Positions 28,239-36,713 of a DNA stretch of 64,000 nucleotides are shown in pieces. The notes under the pieces were generated by a model. That model had not been told where the DNA came from. It did no database searches and saw only the letters and a list, made by a program, of their open reading frames with translations. Source of the stretch: an uncultured Sphingomonadaceae bacterium (GTDB lineage: Bacteria; Pseudomonadota; Alphaproteobacteria; Sphingomonadales; Sphingomonadaceae); the NCBI GenBank assembly GCA_947494305.1, contig CANLUL010000001.1:1550001-1614000 (forward strand). Direction: 5' to 3'. The position numbers were made by a program, and so were the translations under genes. Positions within the stretch are counted from its first letter, which is position 1, and each line of letters opens with the position of its first letter.

Positions 28239-28862
28239 CTAAGCGTTCAGCGGGACACCGTTTGGCTTAGATTTTAGCACCCATAGCTTCAAATCTTCTA
28301 ACAATTGATCCTTTGGTATTTCAATGGTTTCGAAAACAGCGAGCAATATTGAGGCAACAAATTGGCGCAGGTCAATTATTGCGTAGGGAGAGCGGTAGCG
28401 ATCATCTCCATCAGCTGAAAAAACCGCTGTGATCTCTGATTGATTTAGAAGAACCATTTCTTCACCCCATTCGTTCTCTTCTTTTAGAGCCAGTAGACCA
28501 GATAGTTCTGTTAGTAAAAAACAACCTTCTGTTTCGTAGTTTTTTGGAGAAGCTACTTTGGCCAAGGATTCCAACAAAATATCCTCAAATTTCAATATTT
28601 CTTGGACTATGCGTTCTGGTGTTGAACCTATTTCTACATATTCAAGGGCTAGACCCATTAGAAACAATTCACGCCAGGTATACTTAACCCGCTTCCCTTT
28701 CCCGGTATTGACCCCAAGAGGAAAACCTAACCTTTGAAAATGCTGTAGTCTACCACGAAACGAGACTGTCTTTTTCCTAGAAATCCGGTGTTTTTTTGAC
28801 AATATCTTGAAGATCTCAGAATATTGATACGATATATTAGAAGCCGGAAACATAACACTCAT
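28239..28862 (-). CDS. Unknown protein with MerR-like DNA-binding region
   Basis: 207 residues. I do not recognise a named family. Residues about 35-95 ('FRGRLQHFQRLGFPLGV', 'YTWRELFLMGLALEYVEIG', 'TPERIVQEI') resemble the winged-helix N-terminus of MerR-type proteins, and the remainder is helical without a metal or ligand motif. The ATG at 28862 has AGGG six bases before it. It converges with the AceE-like gene (22 bp gap between stops) and diverges from the 621 bp non-coding stretch. A regulatory role is a weak inference. Confidence 0.55.
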   Translation of the reverse strand: MSVMFPASNISYQYSEIFKILSKKHRISRKKTVSFRGRLQHFQRLGFPLGVNTGKGKRVKYTWRELFLMGLALEYVEIGSTPERIVQEILKFEDILLESLAKVASPKNYETEGCFLLTELSGLLALKEENEWGEEMVLLNQSEITAVFSADGDDRYRSPYAIIDLRQFVASILLAVFETIEIPKDQLLEDLKLWVLKSKPNGVPLNA

Positions 28863-29483
28863 ATTTGACCCTATTCATTAAAATGACAACATTGTTATTG
28901 TTTGAAAATTGACAGCAATCGACCTGCTTTTCGACGAAATCATTCCTCAATTTTTGATTTTCTGAATGTCGAATTCTCCAAAACAAGAATCTTCTCTTAC
29001 TGCCCTTGTTTGTTAAATAAATATCCTCTTGAGCTTACGAATAAAGCTAAACTCGGCTTACTCAGTTCATCATCTTTTGATGACTGTGTATTCGGTTCAA
29101 AAAAGACAGAGCGGTTTATCAAATGACAAAAAAGAGAGGGTTTCGATCGCCATTTTCTTAAGGGGAAATCAAGGTTGCCAAGGAATTTCTTCACTAAAGT
29201 CATCCAAACTACCCCTCTTTAGTTAATGAGGATGGTTCCCACGGCAATGACAAATTGTCGAATAATATTAGACTCAATTTGGTTATATTGAACGCATTGA
29301 AACTTTCAATCGAACCAATTGAACACAAAAGAGCGCGGAGAACTAGTGCTGAAGTTAAGCATCCCTCAACGGGTTTGCTGTCCTTTCAGGCAGGTTGCCT
29401 ATGAAAGTAAGTCACCATTACGGTAGCTAATGCTCTTCGAATAAGCTATTTGAAGACCTAGGGGTATTATACGACGCAAAACT
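28863..29483. other. Intergenic region between MerR-like and MarR-like genes
   Basis: 621 AT-rich bases. Small open frames exist but have neither a ribosome-binding site nor protein-like composition. One ACTACCC half-site occurs at 29208-29214 without its partner. A short hairpin AGGCA-GGT-TGCCT lies near 29390. No promoter or RNA gene could be supported. Confidence 0.55.
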
Positions 29484-29960
29484 ATGGATAATGTTAACGA
29501 GGAAATCGCAGCTCTAGAATCGCTGCTTTCGCAGGGTTTGGAGCAGATCCATGCCGTAAAACGCATTGCTCGCAATGACCAATCTCAGTTAGATGAAACC
29601 GACTCCTCGATCGAAATCGCAAATGATGCAGATCTGATTGATCGGGCAGAAAGTTTGCTAAAATGGAGCAGATTGAAAGCTGAATTCCTTAATATGGGAA
29701 CCGGCCTTTTTTCAGATTCCTGCTGGGATATGTGCCTCGACATATATATCTGCGATCTTAAAGGCCAGCAGATAACTGTTTCTTCAGTGGCCCATAGTTC
29801 GGGAATCCCAATGACGACAGCCATGCGGTATATTAACGTAATGTCCGAAGAAGGATTGCTCGAAAAAACCCCGAATCCTTCCGACAATCGGATGATTTTT
29901 GTCTCAACTTCTGCATCTTGCAAACAAAGAATATCAGACGTTCTACAAAAACTTCCCTGA
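29484..29960 (+). CDS. MarR-like winged-helix transcription regulator
   Basis: 158 residues. An N-terminal coiled stretch of about 60 residues is followed by a linker and a winged helix: 'FSDSCWDMCLDIYICDLKGQ', 'ITVSSVAHSSGIPMTTAMRY', 'MSEEGLLEKTPNPSDNRMIF' (recognition helix then wing). This type, with an '...AWDMLLDLF...' entry into the HTH, is frequent in sphingomonads. No ligand is known. The next gene downstream is the sigma-54 activator, 168 bp away behind two hairpins, so it is probably separate from the flagellar cluster. Confidence 0.65.
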   Translation: MDNVNEEIAALESLLSQGLEQIHAVKRIARNDQSQLDETDSSIEIANDADLIDRAESLLKWSRLKAEFLNMGTGLFSDSCWDMCLDIYICDLKGQQITVSSVAHSSGIPMTTAMRYINVMSEEGLLEKTPNPSDNRMIFVSTSASCKQRISDVLQKLP

Positions 29961-30050
29961 GAAAGGGCGTTTTCTTGCGCTTAGATAAGTCTGAATTTTC
30001 ATTAACTTTAATTTAACCAACATTGTTCATTTCTGATCCCACCAGATGAC

Positions 30051-30099
30051 GGGCCGAAGATTGCGGGATCTTCGGTCCACTCTTCTCCGGCGATGCCGG
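30051..30099 (+). promoter_or_regulatory. Two tandem hairpins in front of the first sigma-54 activator gene
   Basis: GGCCGAAGAT pairs with ATCTTCGGTC (arms within 30051-30078), and CCGGC-GAT-GCCGG (30087-30099) follows. No T-run follows either, and the second ends 29 bases before the ATG at 30129. They may terminate the MarR-like transcript or act in the leader of the activator mRNA. Confidence 0.4.
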
Positions 30100-30128
30100 T
30101 TAGTTTGTAAAGTGATCTGGGTGTTCGA

Positions 30129-31265
30129 ATGACGAATGAAAATTTAGAAGCGCTGTTAGACGCAATGCTGATTGGCAACAGCCAAAAAATGCAGCAGCTT
30201 CGTATGCTCATAAAATTTGCAGGCAAGTGCAATAGTTCAATTATGATCACCGGACCTTCTGGTAGCGGTAAAGAAGTTGTAGCTAATGCTATACACACCA
30301 TTTCTCAACGCTCATCCGGACCAAACATCACCGTGAATTGTGGTGCGTTACCTGAGCAGTTAGTTGAGTCTGAGTTGTTTGGTCATGAAAAAGGCAGTTT
30401 TACCGGCGCCATTAACAAGCATGTTGGACTGTTCGAACAATCCAACAATGGCACCATCTTTCTAGACGAAATTGGCGATATGCCATTGAATATGCAGGTA
30501 AAATTGCTGCGTGTTTTGGAAACACGTATCGTCAATCGTGTCGGCGGCAATCAAAATATTCCCATCGATGTACGAGTTATTGCAGCAACTCACAAAAATT
30601 TGGGCGATGCCATTCAAAGCAAGAGTTTTCGCGAAGATCTATTCTACCGTTTATGCGTTGTACCTATTGAAGTTCCTGCGCTTAATGAGCGCAAGGAAGA
30701 CATTCCAGCCCTGGTTAATCATTTTTTGAAGAACCAGACAGAAACTAACGCAGCGCCTATCTTTACCGATGAAGCCTATGCAACGCTGCAACAATATGAA
30801 TGGCCAGGAAATGTTCGTGAACTGCGCAATGTTGTCGAACGGGCGGGTGTATTTTTCTCAGGACAAGCGGTTCAAGCGCAAGATGTGGTGATGTTAATCC
30901 AATCTGACATTGCAACGGCGATGCGCAATAGTACAACCTCTCAAACCGCCACAAACCAGTCTATTGAGACATATCAGGCATTGGACACGCGCTCAAATGA
31001 CATGTCAGCCATCAAGCAAACGCCTTTCGAAAAAACATTGGCGTCGATCCAGGGTAAAACAGATAATAATGTCGTGGATCTAAACGCTCACCTGCAAAAT
31101 GAAGAACGCAGGATCATCCAACATGCGCTAGAAACATCACATGGAGTGGTTTCCAGAGCTGCGCGATCGATAAACATCAAACGAACAACGTTCATCGACA
31201 AGATGCACAAACATGACATTGGTAAACAGTTACAAAATCACTCCGTCATGGAAACTGCGCTCTAA
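30129..31265 (+). CDS. Sigma-54-dependent activator without receiver domain (flagellar regulator 1)
   Basis: 378 residues. The AAA+ domain starts almost at the N-terminus: Walker A 'GPSGSGKE' at 42-49, GSFTGA at 89-94 (the loop that touches sigma-54, normally GAFTGA), Walker B 'GTIFLDEIGD' near 108-117 and an R-finger region 'FREDLFYRL'. A linker of about 80 residues leads to a Fis-type HTH ('ALETSHGVVSRAARSINIKR'). No phosphorylation or ligand domain is present. It is next to and convergent with the fli operon, which suggests a role in flagellar gene control like FleQ/FlbD-type activators. The Ala-to-Ser change in GAFTGA may be tolerated or may reflect a partner or accessory role. Confidence 0.85.
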   Translation: MTNENLEALLDAMLIGNSQKMQQLRMLIKFAGKCNSSIMITGPSGSGKEVVANAIHTISQRSSGPNITVNCGALPEQLVESELFGHEKGSFTGAINKHVGLFEQSNNGTIFLDEIGDMPLNMQVKLLRVLETRIVNRVGGNQNIPIDVRVIAATHKNLGDAIQSKSFREDLFYRLCVVPIEVPALNERKEDIPALVNHFLKNQTETNAAPIFTDEAYATLQQYEWPGNVRELRNVVERAGVFFSGQAVQAQDVVMLIQSDIATAMRNSTTSQTATNQSIETYQALDTRSNDMSAIKQTPFEKTLASIQGKTDNNVVDLNAHLQNEERRIIQHALETSHGVVSRAARSINIKRTTFIDKMHKHDIGKQLQNHSVMETAL

Positions 31266-31284
31266 GGTAAGTATCTGATTTTAT

Positions 31285-31683
31285 CTATTTATTACTGGGA
31301 GAGATGGCCATCCATGCTTTTTCAATTTCGTGAAGCATCTCCCTGGCAGATTCGACCCGTTCAATAAGCGATGGCCCAACATTGGCCTGAATTCGCTTTG
31401 CTGCCTCAGTATAAATCGTGTGTAGCGTCTGTGCCAAATCACCTGCATCTTCGAAATTCAAAGATTCATCAAGGCCGTTTAATATCGTCAGTGCCTTCGC
31501 ACGAAATTCAAATGTTTTTCCGCTATCATTTCGTTTTGCACTCTCGATCATCAAATCGAGATTGTCGCGCAACTCAGAGAACAAGACTGCGATTAGGTCG
31601 TAGGGATTGGCCGACAGAACCCGACTGTCCTGAGCTATGGATTGATAGCTTGAAGTGCGCCTTATATTCGATTGAAATGTCAT
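31285..31683 (-). CDS. fliS: Flagellin export chaperone FliS
   Basis: 132 residues of helical FliS type: the N-terminal segment 'YQSIAQDSRVLSANPYDLIAVLF' holds the family's central 'P-x-x-L-I-x-x-L-(Y/F)' pattern, then four helices. It binds flagellin C-termini and prevents premature polymerisation in the cytosol. It follows fliD by 21 bp and is the last gene of the long minus-strand flagellar operon. The convergent activator gene ends 19 bp away. Confidence 0.9.
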   Translation of the reverse strand: MTFQSNIRRTSSYQSIAQDSRVLSANPYDLIAVLFSELRDNLDLMIESAKRNDSGKTFEFRAKALTILNGLDESLNFEDAGDLAQTLHTIYTEAAKRIQANVGPSLIERVESAREMLHEIEKAWMAISPSNK

Positions 31684-31704
31684 GCTTATTTGGGCTTTCT
31701 ATCT

Positions 31705-33060
31705 TTAGTTATTGTCGTTGAAAGAGGAAAATTGTTGATCGACATAGGATTGGGTCGCTCGCAAAATTGAAAGCTGCCGTTCCAACCCCGCGAATGTACT
31801 TTCCAACTGTTCGCGCAGTCGATCGCTATCCTGATTTATCTTCTCGCGCTGATCTGCGATTGTCTCCCTAATTGTATCCAACCGCTCCTGCGCCAGGGAC
31901 AGGGCCCCGCTATCGGCCTGCAAAGATGTAGAGATGTTATCTAGGGCACCAGAAAGCCCGATATTCGTGTCGGTTGCTATCGCTGGTTCCAGCATTAGTT
32001 TAATAGCGCCGCTATCCAGCTCCAACGCAGCGTCCAGGCGGGTATCATCGATACTTAAAGTACCATCATTTTCTGTACGAACACCAATATCTGCAAGCGT
32101 TCGGAAATCGCCGCTATCGGCCAGTTGGGTAGAGGTTAGCCGGCTTAGCTGCCGCATGACCTCGCGAGCGCCACGATCTCCAGCCAGTGGTCCACCGCTC
32201 GCGCCGGCAAGACCCGGCGCGGTGGCACTGTTTAGAGACTCCCTAAACTCATTATATGCAGTAACAAATTCGGTTACCAAGCTACGTACATCCAGCGGTT
32301 CAGCATCACCACTGATGGTAAAGCTTGTACCCGGTTCAGCTGCTAGCAAAGAGATTTCTACTCCAGGAATAGCCCCTGTTACCGTGTTACTGCTGTTGGT
32401 TAGTTCGATGGTGTCCACTCGAATAATGCTGTCTGCTGCCGTTGCCACATTAGTCAAAGTCATCGCCGCGGATGGACCGCTTTGTGTTATAGTGAAGGCG
32501 TTTTCTACACCTTCCTGGGCTTCAAACACCAGTCGTGCGCCAGCATTGTCCGTCAGTATTGAGGCCGTCACACCGCTGTTGCTGTTGTTGATAGCATCTC
32601 GCATGCCAGCAAGGCTGTCATTCGAACTATCGATCACGATGTCATAGCTACCGCCGCCATTGGTAATTGTAAGTGTTCGCTCCCCAATCGCATCAGATGC
32701 GCTAACAAACACATCCGTCATTTCCCGCTGCGCCGATGCAATTTGTACAACTTCAATACTGGCAGGGAGCCCCTCTGGCCGGCTACCTTCGGGAACGGTC
32801 GCGTTGGCCAAATCGGTTCGGCTGGAAGTCAACTCTCCAACAAACCCTTGACCATTAAGCGTTTCTTTAACCGCCGCAGAAAAGGTTGTCAGCGCAGATG
32901 CCGTCGCCGCCATCGCCGATATTCGGGTAGCGTTTAGGCTCTCCCGTTCCCGAAGTTGGCCCAGTTTTGCTCCAGTTGATGCTGCAACCAAATCTGACAC
33001 GAGTTGGGCGGAATTCAATCCCGAACCAGCGCCGATACTATTTACGATATTTCCGAACAT
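31705..33060 (-). CDS. fliD: Flagellar filament cap protein FliD
   Basis: 451 residues. The start 'GAGSGLNSAQLVSDLVAAS' and the C-terminal coiled coil ('LSLAQERLDTIRETIADQRE' onward) are the D0/D1 halves of FliD, and the middle has the beta-rich D2/D3 region including 'GVEISLLAAEPGTSFTISGD'. The cap pentamer sits at the filament tip and inserts flagellin. A 70 bp gap separates it from flhB and includes a small inverted repeat (GACCG-ATTGA-CGGTC, 33078-33092), so it may have an extra promoter. I saw no sigma-54 or sigma-28 motif there. Confidence 0.93.
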   Translation of the reverse strand: MFGNIVNSIGAGSGLNSAQLVSDLVAASTGAKLGQLRERESLNATRISAMAATASALTTFSAAVKETLNGQGFVGELTSSRTDLANATVPEGSRPEGLPASIEVVQIASAQREMTDVFVSASDAIGERTLTITNGGGSYDIVIDSSNDSLAGMRDAINNSNSGVTASILTDNAGARLVFEAQEGVENAFTITQSGPSAAMTLTNVATAADSIIRVDTIELTNSSNTVTGAIPGVEISLLAAEPGTSFTISGDAEPLDVRSLVTEFVTAYNEFRESLNSATAPGLAGASGGPLAGDRGAREVMRQLSRLTSTQLADSGDFRTLADIGVRTENDGTLSIDDTRLDAALELDSGAIKLMLEPAIATDTNIGLSGALDNISTSLQADSGALSLAQERLDTIRETIADQREKINQDSDRLREQLESTFAGLERQLSILRATQSYVDQQFSSFNDNN

Positions 33061-33130
33061 ATGTTACTTCACCTTCTGACCGATTGACGGTCGAATGTGG
33101 CGCCGGTTAAGGGCACTAGAGAATTCCACA

Positions 33131-34273
33131 TCATGCTAGGCGGCTCCCATCGGATGCATATTGCATGTCTTCCGGTAGTTCTATTTTCGGCTTACCAAGT
33201 GGGCCGATCAGCTTCTCATCCAACTGGATGAGGAAGCTCAATACCATCGCAACAGCAGCATAAAGGCGATCATCTATTATTTCACCAATATCCGAAGTGA
33301 AATATATTGACCTGGTAAGCTCCGGATACTCTAGAACTGGCGTTCCGATATCGGCTGCCATTTCACGCATTGCCATTGCAATGGTATCGCAACCTTTACC
33401 GAGAACAACCGGAGCATAATCCTGATCACGGTCGTACCGAAGGGCTACCGCAAAGTGCGTTGGGTTGACCAGAATGACGGTGGCATCCGCAACAGCTTTC
33501 CGTGTGGAATCGCTCATCATTTCACTACGCCGCTGACGCTGTAGGGCACGGACATCAGGAGAGCCTTCACTCTCCTTATATTCGTCTTTGACTTCCTGTT
33601 TCGTCATTTTCAAACGCTTGTTGCGTTGGAATATCTGGATTGGAACATCAATCATGGCAATCAATGCCAAGCTAATCGATATGCCAACAAGCAGTTTCAA
33701 GAACAAAGAGGTGTAACTTGCCAGTGCGCTGTGCAGGTCTTGCGCTCCCATTTGCGCGAGGTAACCCAAGTGCAAATATAAGATCACACCTCCAACTGTT
33801 CCAATCAACAATACCTTCATTATGGACTTACCCAGCTCCATCAAGCCATTGGTTCCAAATATCCGGCCCAAGCCTTTGATAGGGTCAAGTTTTGACGGTT
33901 TTGGTTTCATTGCAGACCAGCGGAATCCTAGCGAACCGAGGAGCGCCGGTGTTGCAATCGCGGCGGCCAATAATACTATAAAGAGTGCCATAAACTCGTC
34001 AGTGAGACCGGAAACCAGAGTAAAACTGCGTTCTCCAATGTCGAAATATTCCACGTCTCGTTTATTGAATACCAATGCGCTTGAAAGCATATCCGCCAAC
34101 GCCTGATACAAAAGACCGCCGAAAATCAAAATTGCGACTGTGCCAACGAATATCACTATTGCACCGCCCAAATCACGCGATTGCAGCACATCCCCTTTCT
34201 TCCCGCTATCCAGGAGTTTCTTTGGGGTTGGTGCTTCGGTCTTTTCGCCACCATTTTGGGCTTCTGCTGCCAC
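33131..34273 (-). CDS. flhB: Flagellar export switch protein FlhB
   Basis: 380 residues: a cytosolic N-terminus rich in charged residues ('GGEKTEAPTPKKLLDSGKKG'), four membrane helices, then the FlhBC domain with the self-cleavage motif NPTH ('VNPTHFAVALRYD'). It gates the type III export apparatus and switches substrate class from rod/hook to filament when the hook is complete, together with FliK. The GTG start has AGGAGG six bases before it and overlaps the fliR stop by one base. Confidence 0.95.
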   Translation of the reverse strand: MAAEAQNGGEKTEAPTPKKLLDSGKKGDVLQSRDLGGAIVIFVGTVAILIFGGLLYQALADMLSSALVFNKRDVEYFDIGERSFTLVSGLTDEFMALFIVLLAAAIATPALLGSLGFRWSAMKPKPSKLDPIKGLGRIFGTNGLMELGKSIMKVLLIGTVGGVILYLHLGYLAQMGAQDLHSALASYTSLFLKLLVGISISLALIAMIDVPIQIFQRNKRLKMTKQEVKDEYKESEGSPDVRALQRQRRSEMMSDSTRKAVADATVILVNPTHFAVALRYDRDQDYAPVVLGKGCDTIAMAMREMAADIGTPVLEYPELTRSIYFTSDIGEIIDDRLYAAVAMVLSFLIQLDEKLIGPLGKPKIELPEDMQYASDGSRLA

Positions 34274-35055
34274 TATCTTCCTCCTAAGATTGAAGCCGCA
34301 TGGTCAAGACCCATGCCAAGCGATTGAATTATCGTGTCTGCCATTATCGGTGCCGTAACGGCTAGCGCGATCAAACCACCAATAATCGTTACAGGAATAC
34401 CGACCGCGAATAGATTTAGTGCGGGTGCTGTGCGAGCCAGGAAACCCATTGTGAATTGAATAAGAATCAAAGTCCCGCCAACCGGAAGCGCGATGAGCAG
34501 TCCCATGGAAAACAATATGCCGCCAAATTTCACCATGCCCATGAACATCTCTGCACCCAGAAAGGCGAACCCGGGGGGTAATGCGGAATAGCTGTTTACG
34601 ATCGTTGTCAAAAGCATCAGGTGACCATCGACAGCCAGCAAAAGCAATGTTGCCAAAATTGACAGAAACTGGCCAATTACCGGAGTAGATTGACCGGTTT
34701 GTGGGTCCGACATACTGGCAAAGCCAAGCCCCATTGCGTTGCTTATGGTCTCACCGGCTATCATCACGCTAGAGAAACCGAGCTGCAAAGCAAAACCTAT
34801 TGAAACCCCAGCAAGCACCTCTCCGATTACGAACAGACTGTTGCTCAAGCTGATAGCTGTATCACTTGGTAAATCGAAACTAACCGTGTTGGTCGCAACC
34901 ATCCCGATCATGAAAGCCAAAATGACGCGAATTTGAATAGGTACGTTTGCGGAACCAAAAATTGGCGCTACAACCATCGCTGCGCTGGGTCGGATCATCG
35001 CCAGCATCCATATCCAGATCTGACTTTCTACTTCGGCAAACCCCGGCGCGATCAT
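34273..35055 (-). CDS. fliR: Flagellar export gate protein FliR
   Basis: 260 residues, six hydrophobic helices, with the FliR/SpaR type sequence ('RPSAAMVVAPIFGSANVPIQ', 'IALPVGGTLILIQFTMGFLA'). It is part of the FliPQR export gate in the centre of the basal body MS ring. It overlaps fliQ by four bases and flhB by one, keeping the fliPQR-flhB order common in bacteria. Confidence 0.95.
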   Translation of the reverse strand: MIAPGFAEVESQIWIWMLAMIRPSAAMVVAPIFGSANVPIQIRVILAFMIGMVATNTVSFDLPSDTAISLSNSLFVIGEVLAGVSIGFALQLGFSSVMIAGETISNAMGLGFASMSDPQTGQSTPVIGQFLSILATLLLLAVDGHLMLLTTIVNSYSALPPGFAFLGAEMFMGMVKFGGILFSMGLLIALPVGGTLILIQFTMGFLARTAPALNLFAVGIPVTIIGGLIALAVTAPIMADTIIQSLGMGLDHAASILGGR

Positions 35056-35327
35056 AAGAGAAGCTCCGGTATTCTGGTGTAAATTTCCTTAGTGAAGTCT
35101 ACGATTAGGATCAAAACTGTTCCGCCAAACAGAGCGGCTACCACTGCCACAACAACAAGTTTGGGAACAAAAGTGAGCGTTTGTTCATTAATCGACGTAG
35201 CTGCCTGAACCATCCCCAGCAGCAAGCCCACGAGCAACGCTGGAATGAGAAATGGCGCAGCGGCAAGGGCTGTAACCCACAGGGCTTGCTGCGCTATAGC
35301 TATGAAAAAGTCGGGACTATCTGCCAT
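35052..35327 (-). CDS. fliQ: Flagellar export gate protein FliQ
   Basis: 91 residues with two membrane helices and the compact FliQ sequence ('AQQALWVTALAAAPFLIPAL', 'LLLGMVQAATSINEQTLTFV'). It is part of the FliPQR gate. It is separated from fliP by three bases and overlaps fliR. Confidence 0.95.
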   Translation of the reverse strand: MADSPDFFIAIAQQALWVTALAAAPFLIPALLVGLLLGMVQAATSINEQTLTFVPKLVVVAVVAALFGGTVLILIVDFTKEIYTRIPELLL

Positions 35328-35330
35328 GAA

Positions 35331-36107
35331 TTATGTCGCAAATGATCCAGCAAGCGAACCCATGGTCAATGCCCAACCATCGACAAGCACGAACAAAAGT
35401 AACTTGAAGGGCATGGATATGATGACAGGTGATAGCATCATCATACCGAGCGACATAAGGACGGCAGCGACGACCAAATCAATAATTAGAAACGGCAGGA
35501 ATATCATGAAACCGATTTGAAAGGCAGTTTTGAGCTCGCTAGTAACAAAGGCAGGTAACATGATGGAAAAAGGAATATCCTTTGTCGTTGCAAATCCATC
35601 TTCATCTGCCAAATTCATGTACATTTGCAGGTCACTCTGACGCGTCTGCTTCGACATGAAACTGTGCATAACATCGCCAGATATCTCAATTGCTTCGGTG
35701 AGCGTTATTTGGTCCTCAGCATAGGGAGTGACGGCCTGTTCGTTAATCTTCTCCATGCTGGGCGCCATGACAAACAGCGATAAGAAAAGAGATAATCCCA
35801 ACAAAACTTGATTGGGAGGTGTTTGCTGCAAACCCAAAGCATGGCGCAGTATCGACAACACAATAATGATGCGCGTAAAGCTGGTCATCATGAGAACAAT
35901 CGATGGCAATACCGTCAACAGGCTCATCAATATGAGAATTTGTAACGTTGTGCTTAGCGGTTGGCCATCGCCAGAAACGTCTCCTAGAGCCCTTTCCAAT
36001 GCGCCAGATGCACCGGCTGGCGCAGCCTGTGCCAATGCAGGTTCAGCAGCAATAGCCGACAAACAAAACAAGCCAATCGCCCAAATGATTTTTACGTTAA
36101 TCCGCAT
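35331..36107 (-). CDS. fliP: Flagellar export gate protein FliP
   Basis: About 258 residues from the ATG at 36107 (MRINVKIIWAIG...), the more likely start because a longer frame to 36170 would overlap fliO by 74 bp; an ATG three codons upstream is also possible. A cleavable signal peptide ends near 'AALAQA'-like sequence, then four membrane helices with the FliP signatures 'TSFTRIIIVLSILRHALGLQ' and 'PFLIIDLVVAAVLMSLGMMM'. It forms the FliPQR gate pore. Confidence 0.93.
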   Translation of the reverse strand: MRINVKIIWAIGLFCLSAIAAEPALAQAAPAGASGALERALGDVSGDGQPLSTTLQILILMSLLTVLPSIVLMMTSFTRIIIVLSILRHALGLQQTPPNQVLLGLSLFLSLFVMAPSMEKINEQAVTPYAEDQITLTEAIEISGDVMHSFMSKQTRQSDLQMYMNLADEDGFATTKDIPFSIMLPAFVTSELKTAFQIGFMIFLPFLIIDLVVAAVLMSLGMMMLSPVIISMPFKLLLFVLVDGWALTMGSLAGSFAT

Positions 36108-36351
36108 TTTTTGCATCAATCTTTTCAACGCCGTTGCGTGTAACGGACAGAAGAATTTTCTTTCCCTCAAAGTCTACGACTGCGAGCTTGTTGTTAACGC
36201 CGATCGGAAGGACCTCGACGACGTTGAGGACATTGGACTTCTGACGCATCATCGTCTGCGGCTGATATTTACGGTATAGCCATAGCGATCCGTAAATGAG
36301 CAACCCGATCAATGGCAGCATAATGACCAGTTTTAGGATGTAAAACGTCAT
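36097..36351 (-). CDS. fliO: Flagellar biosynthesis protein FliO
   Basis: 84 residues: one membrane helix near the start ('LVIMLPLIGLLIYGSLWLY'), then a short cytosolic domain with 'VVEVLPIGVNNKLAVVDFEG', the FliO pattern of repeated small beta strands. FliO scaffolds FliP assembly and is often the least conserved export gene. It is tightly packed between fliN (one-base overlap) and fliP (11-base overlap). Confidence 0.85.
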   Translation of the reverse strand: MTFYILKLVIMLPLIGLLIYGSLWLYRKYQPQTMMRQKSNVLNVVEVLPIGVNNKLAVVDFEGKKILLSVTRNGVEKIDAKNAD

Positions 36352-36704
36352 TAGCTGCGTCTTTCCACGCGCGCGCGTGCCATTCCATTTGAAACGATTT
36401 CAGCGATACGAACACCAAATTTGTTCTTAACGGGCACGACCTCTCCACGAGCAACCAGCGTACCATTGACATTAATATCAATGAGCTGGTCCACCTGCCG
36501 GTCGAGCTCGACTACGGAACCTTCTCTCAGGTCCATTATCTCTGATACCTTCATGGATACATTTCCAACTTCAACTGAGAGCCGGACCTTAATATCTGCG
36601 AGGAAGGCATAGTGATCCTGAGGCTGACTAACATCCATTCCAGGGGCCATTTCAATTGGAGTGGCCGTGTCCAAAGCTTCGTTATCATGAGTCATATCGG
36701 TCAT
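36351..36704 (-). CDS. fliN: Flagellar motor switch protein FliN
   Basis: 117 residues; the C-terminal two thirds is the SpoA fold ('DIKVRLSVEVGNVSMKVSEI', 'DLREGSVVELDRQVDQLIDI', 'VNGTLVARGEVVPVKNKFGV'). FliN builds the C-ring base with FliM and sorts cargo to the export gate through FliH. The N-terminal 35 residues are variable. It follows fliM with a nine-base gap. Confidence 0.95.
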   Translation of the reverse strand: MTDMTHDNEALDTATPIEMAPGMDVSQPQDHYAFLADIKVRLSVEVGNVSMKVSEIMDLREGSVVELDRQVDQLIDINVNGTLVARGEVVPVKNKFGVRIAEIVSNGMARARVERRS

Positions 36705-36713
36705 TTTCTGGTC

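Noticed and set aside
29208-29214. ACTACCC half-site before the MarR-like gene
   Set aside because: No GGGTAGT partner at 14-16 bp in either direction and flanks do not match the three good sites; probably chance.
29330-29480. Hairpin-rich leader resembling a riboswitch before the MarR-like gene
   Set aside because: No match to the core of c-di-GMP, TPP, SAM or cobalamin riboswitches could be made; only a short AGGCA/TGCCT stem is clear.
31934-32647. Open frame of 237 codons on the plus strand
   Set aside because: Antisense to fliD, serine/valine-rich, no ribosome-binding site; a shadow of codon bias in fliD.
36108-36170. Longer FliP start at 36170
   Set aside because: It would overlap fliO by 74 bp and put a charged stretch before the signal peptide; starts at 36107 or 36116 fit better.
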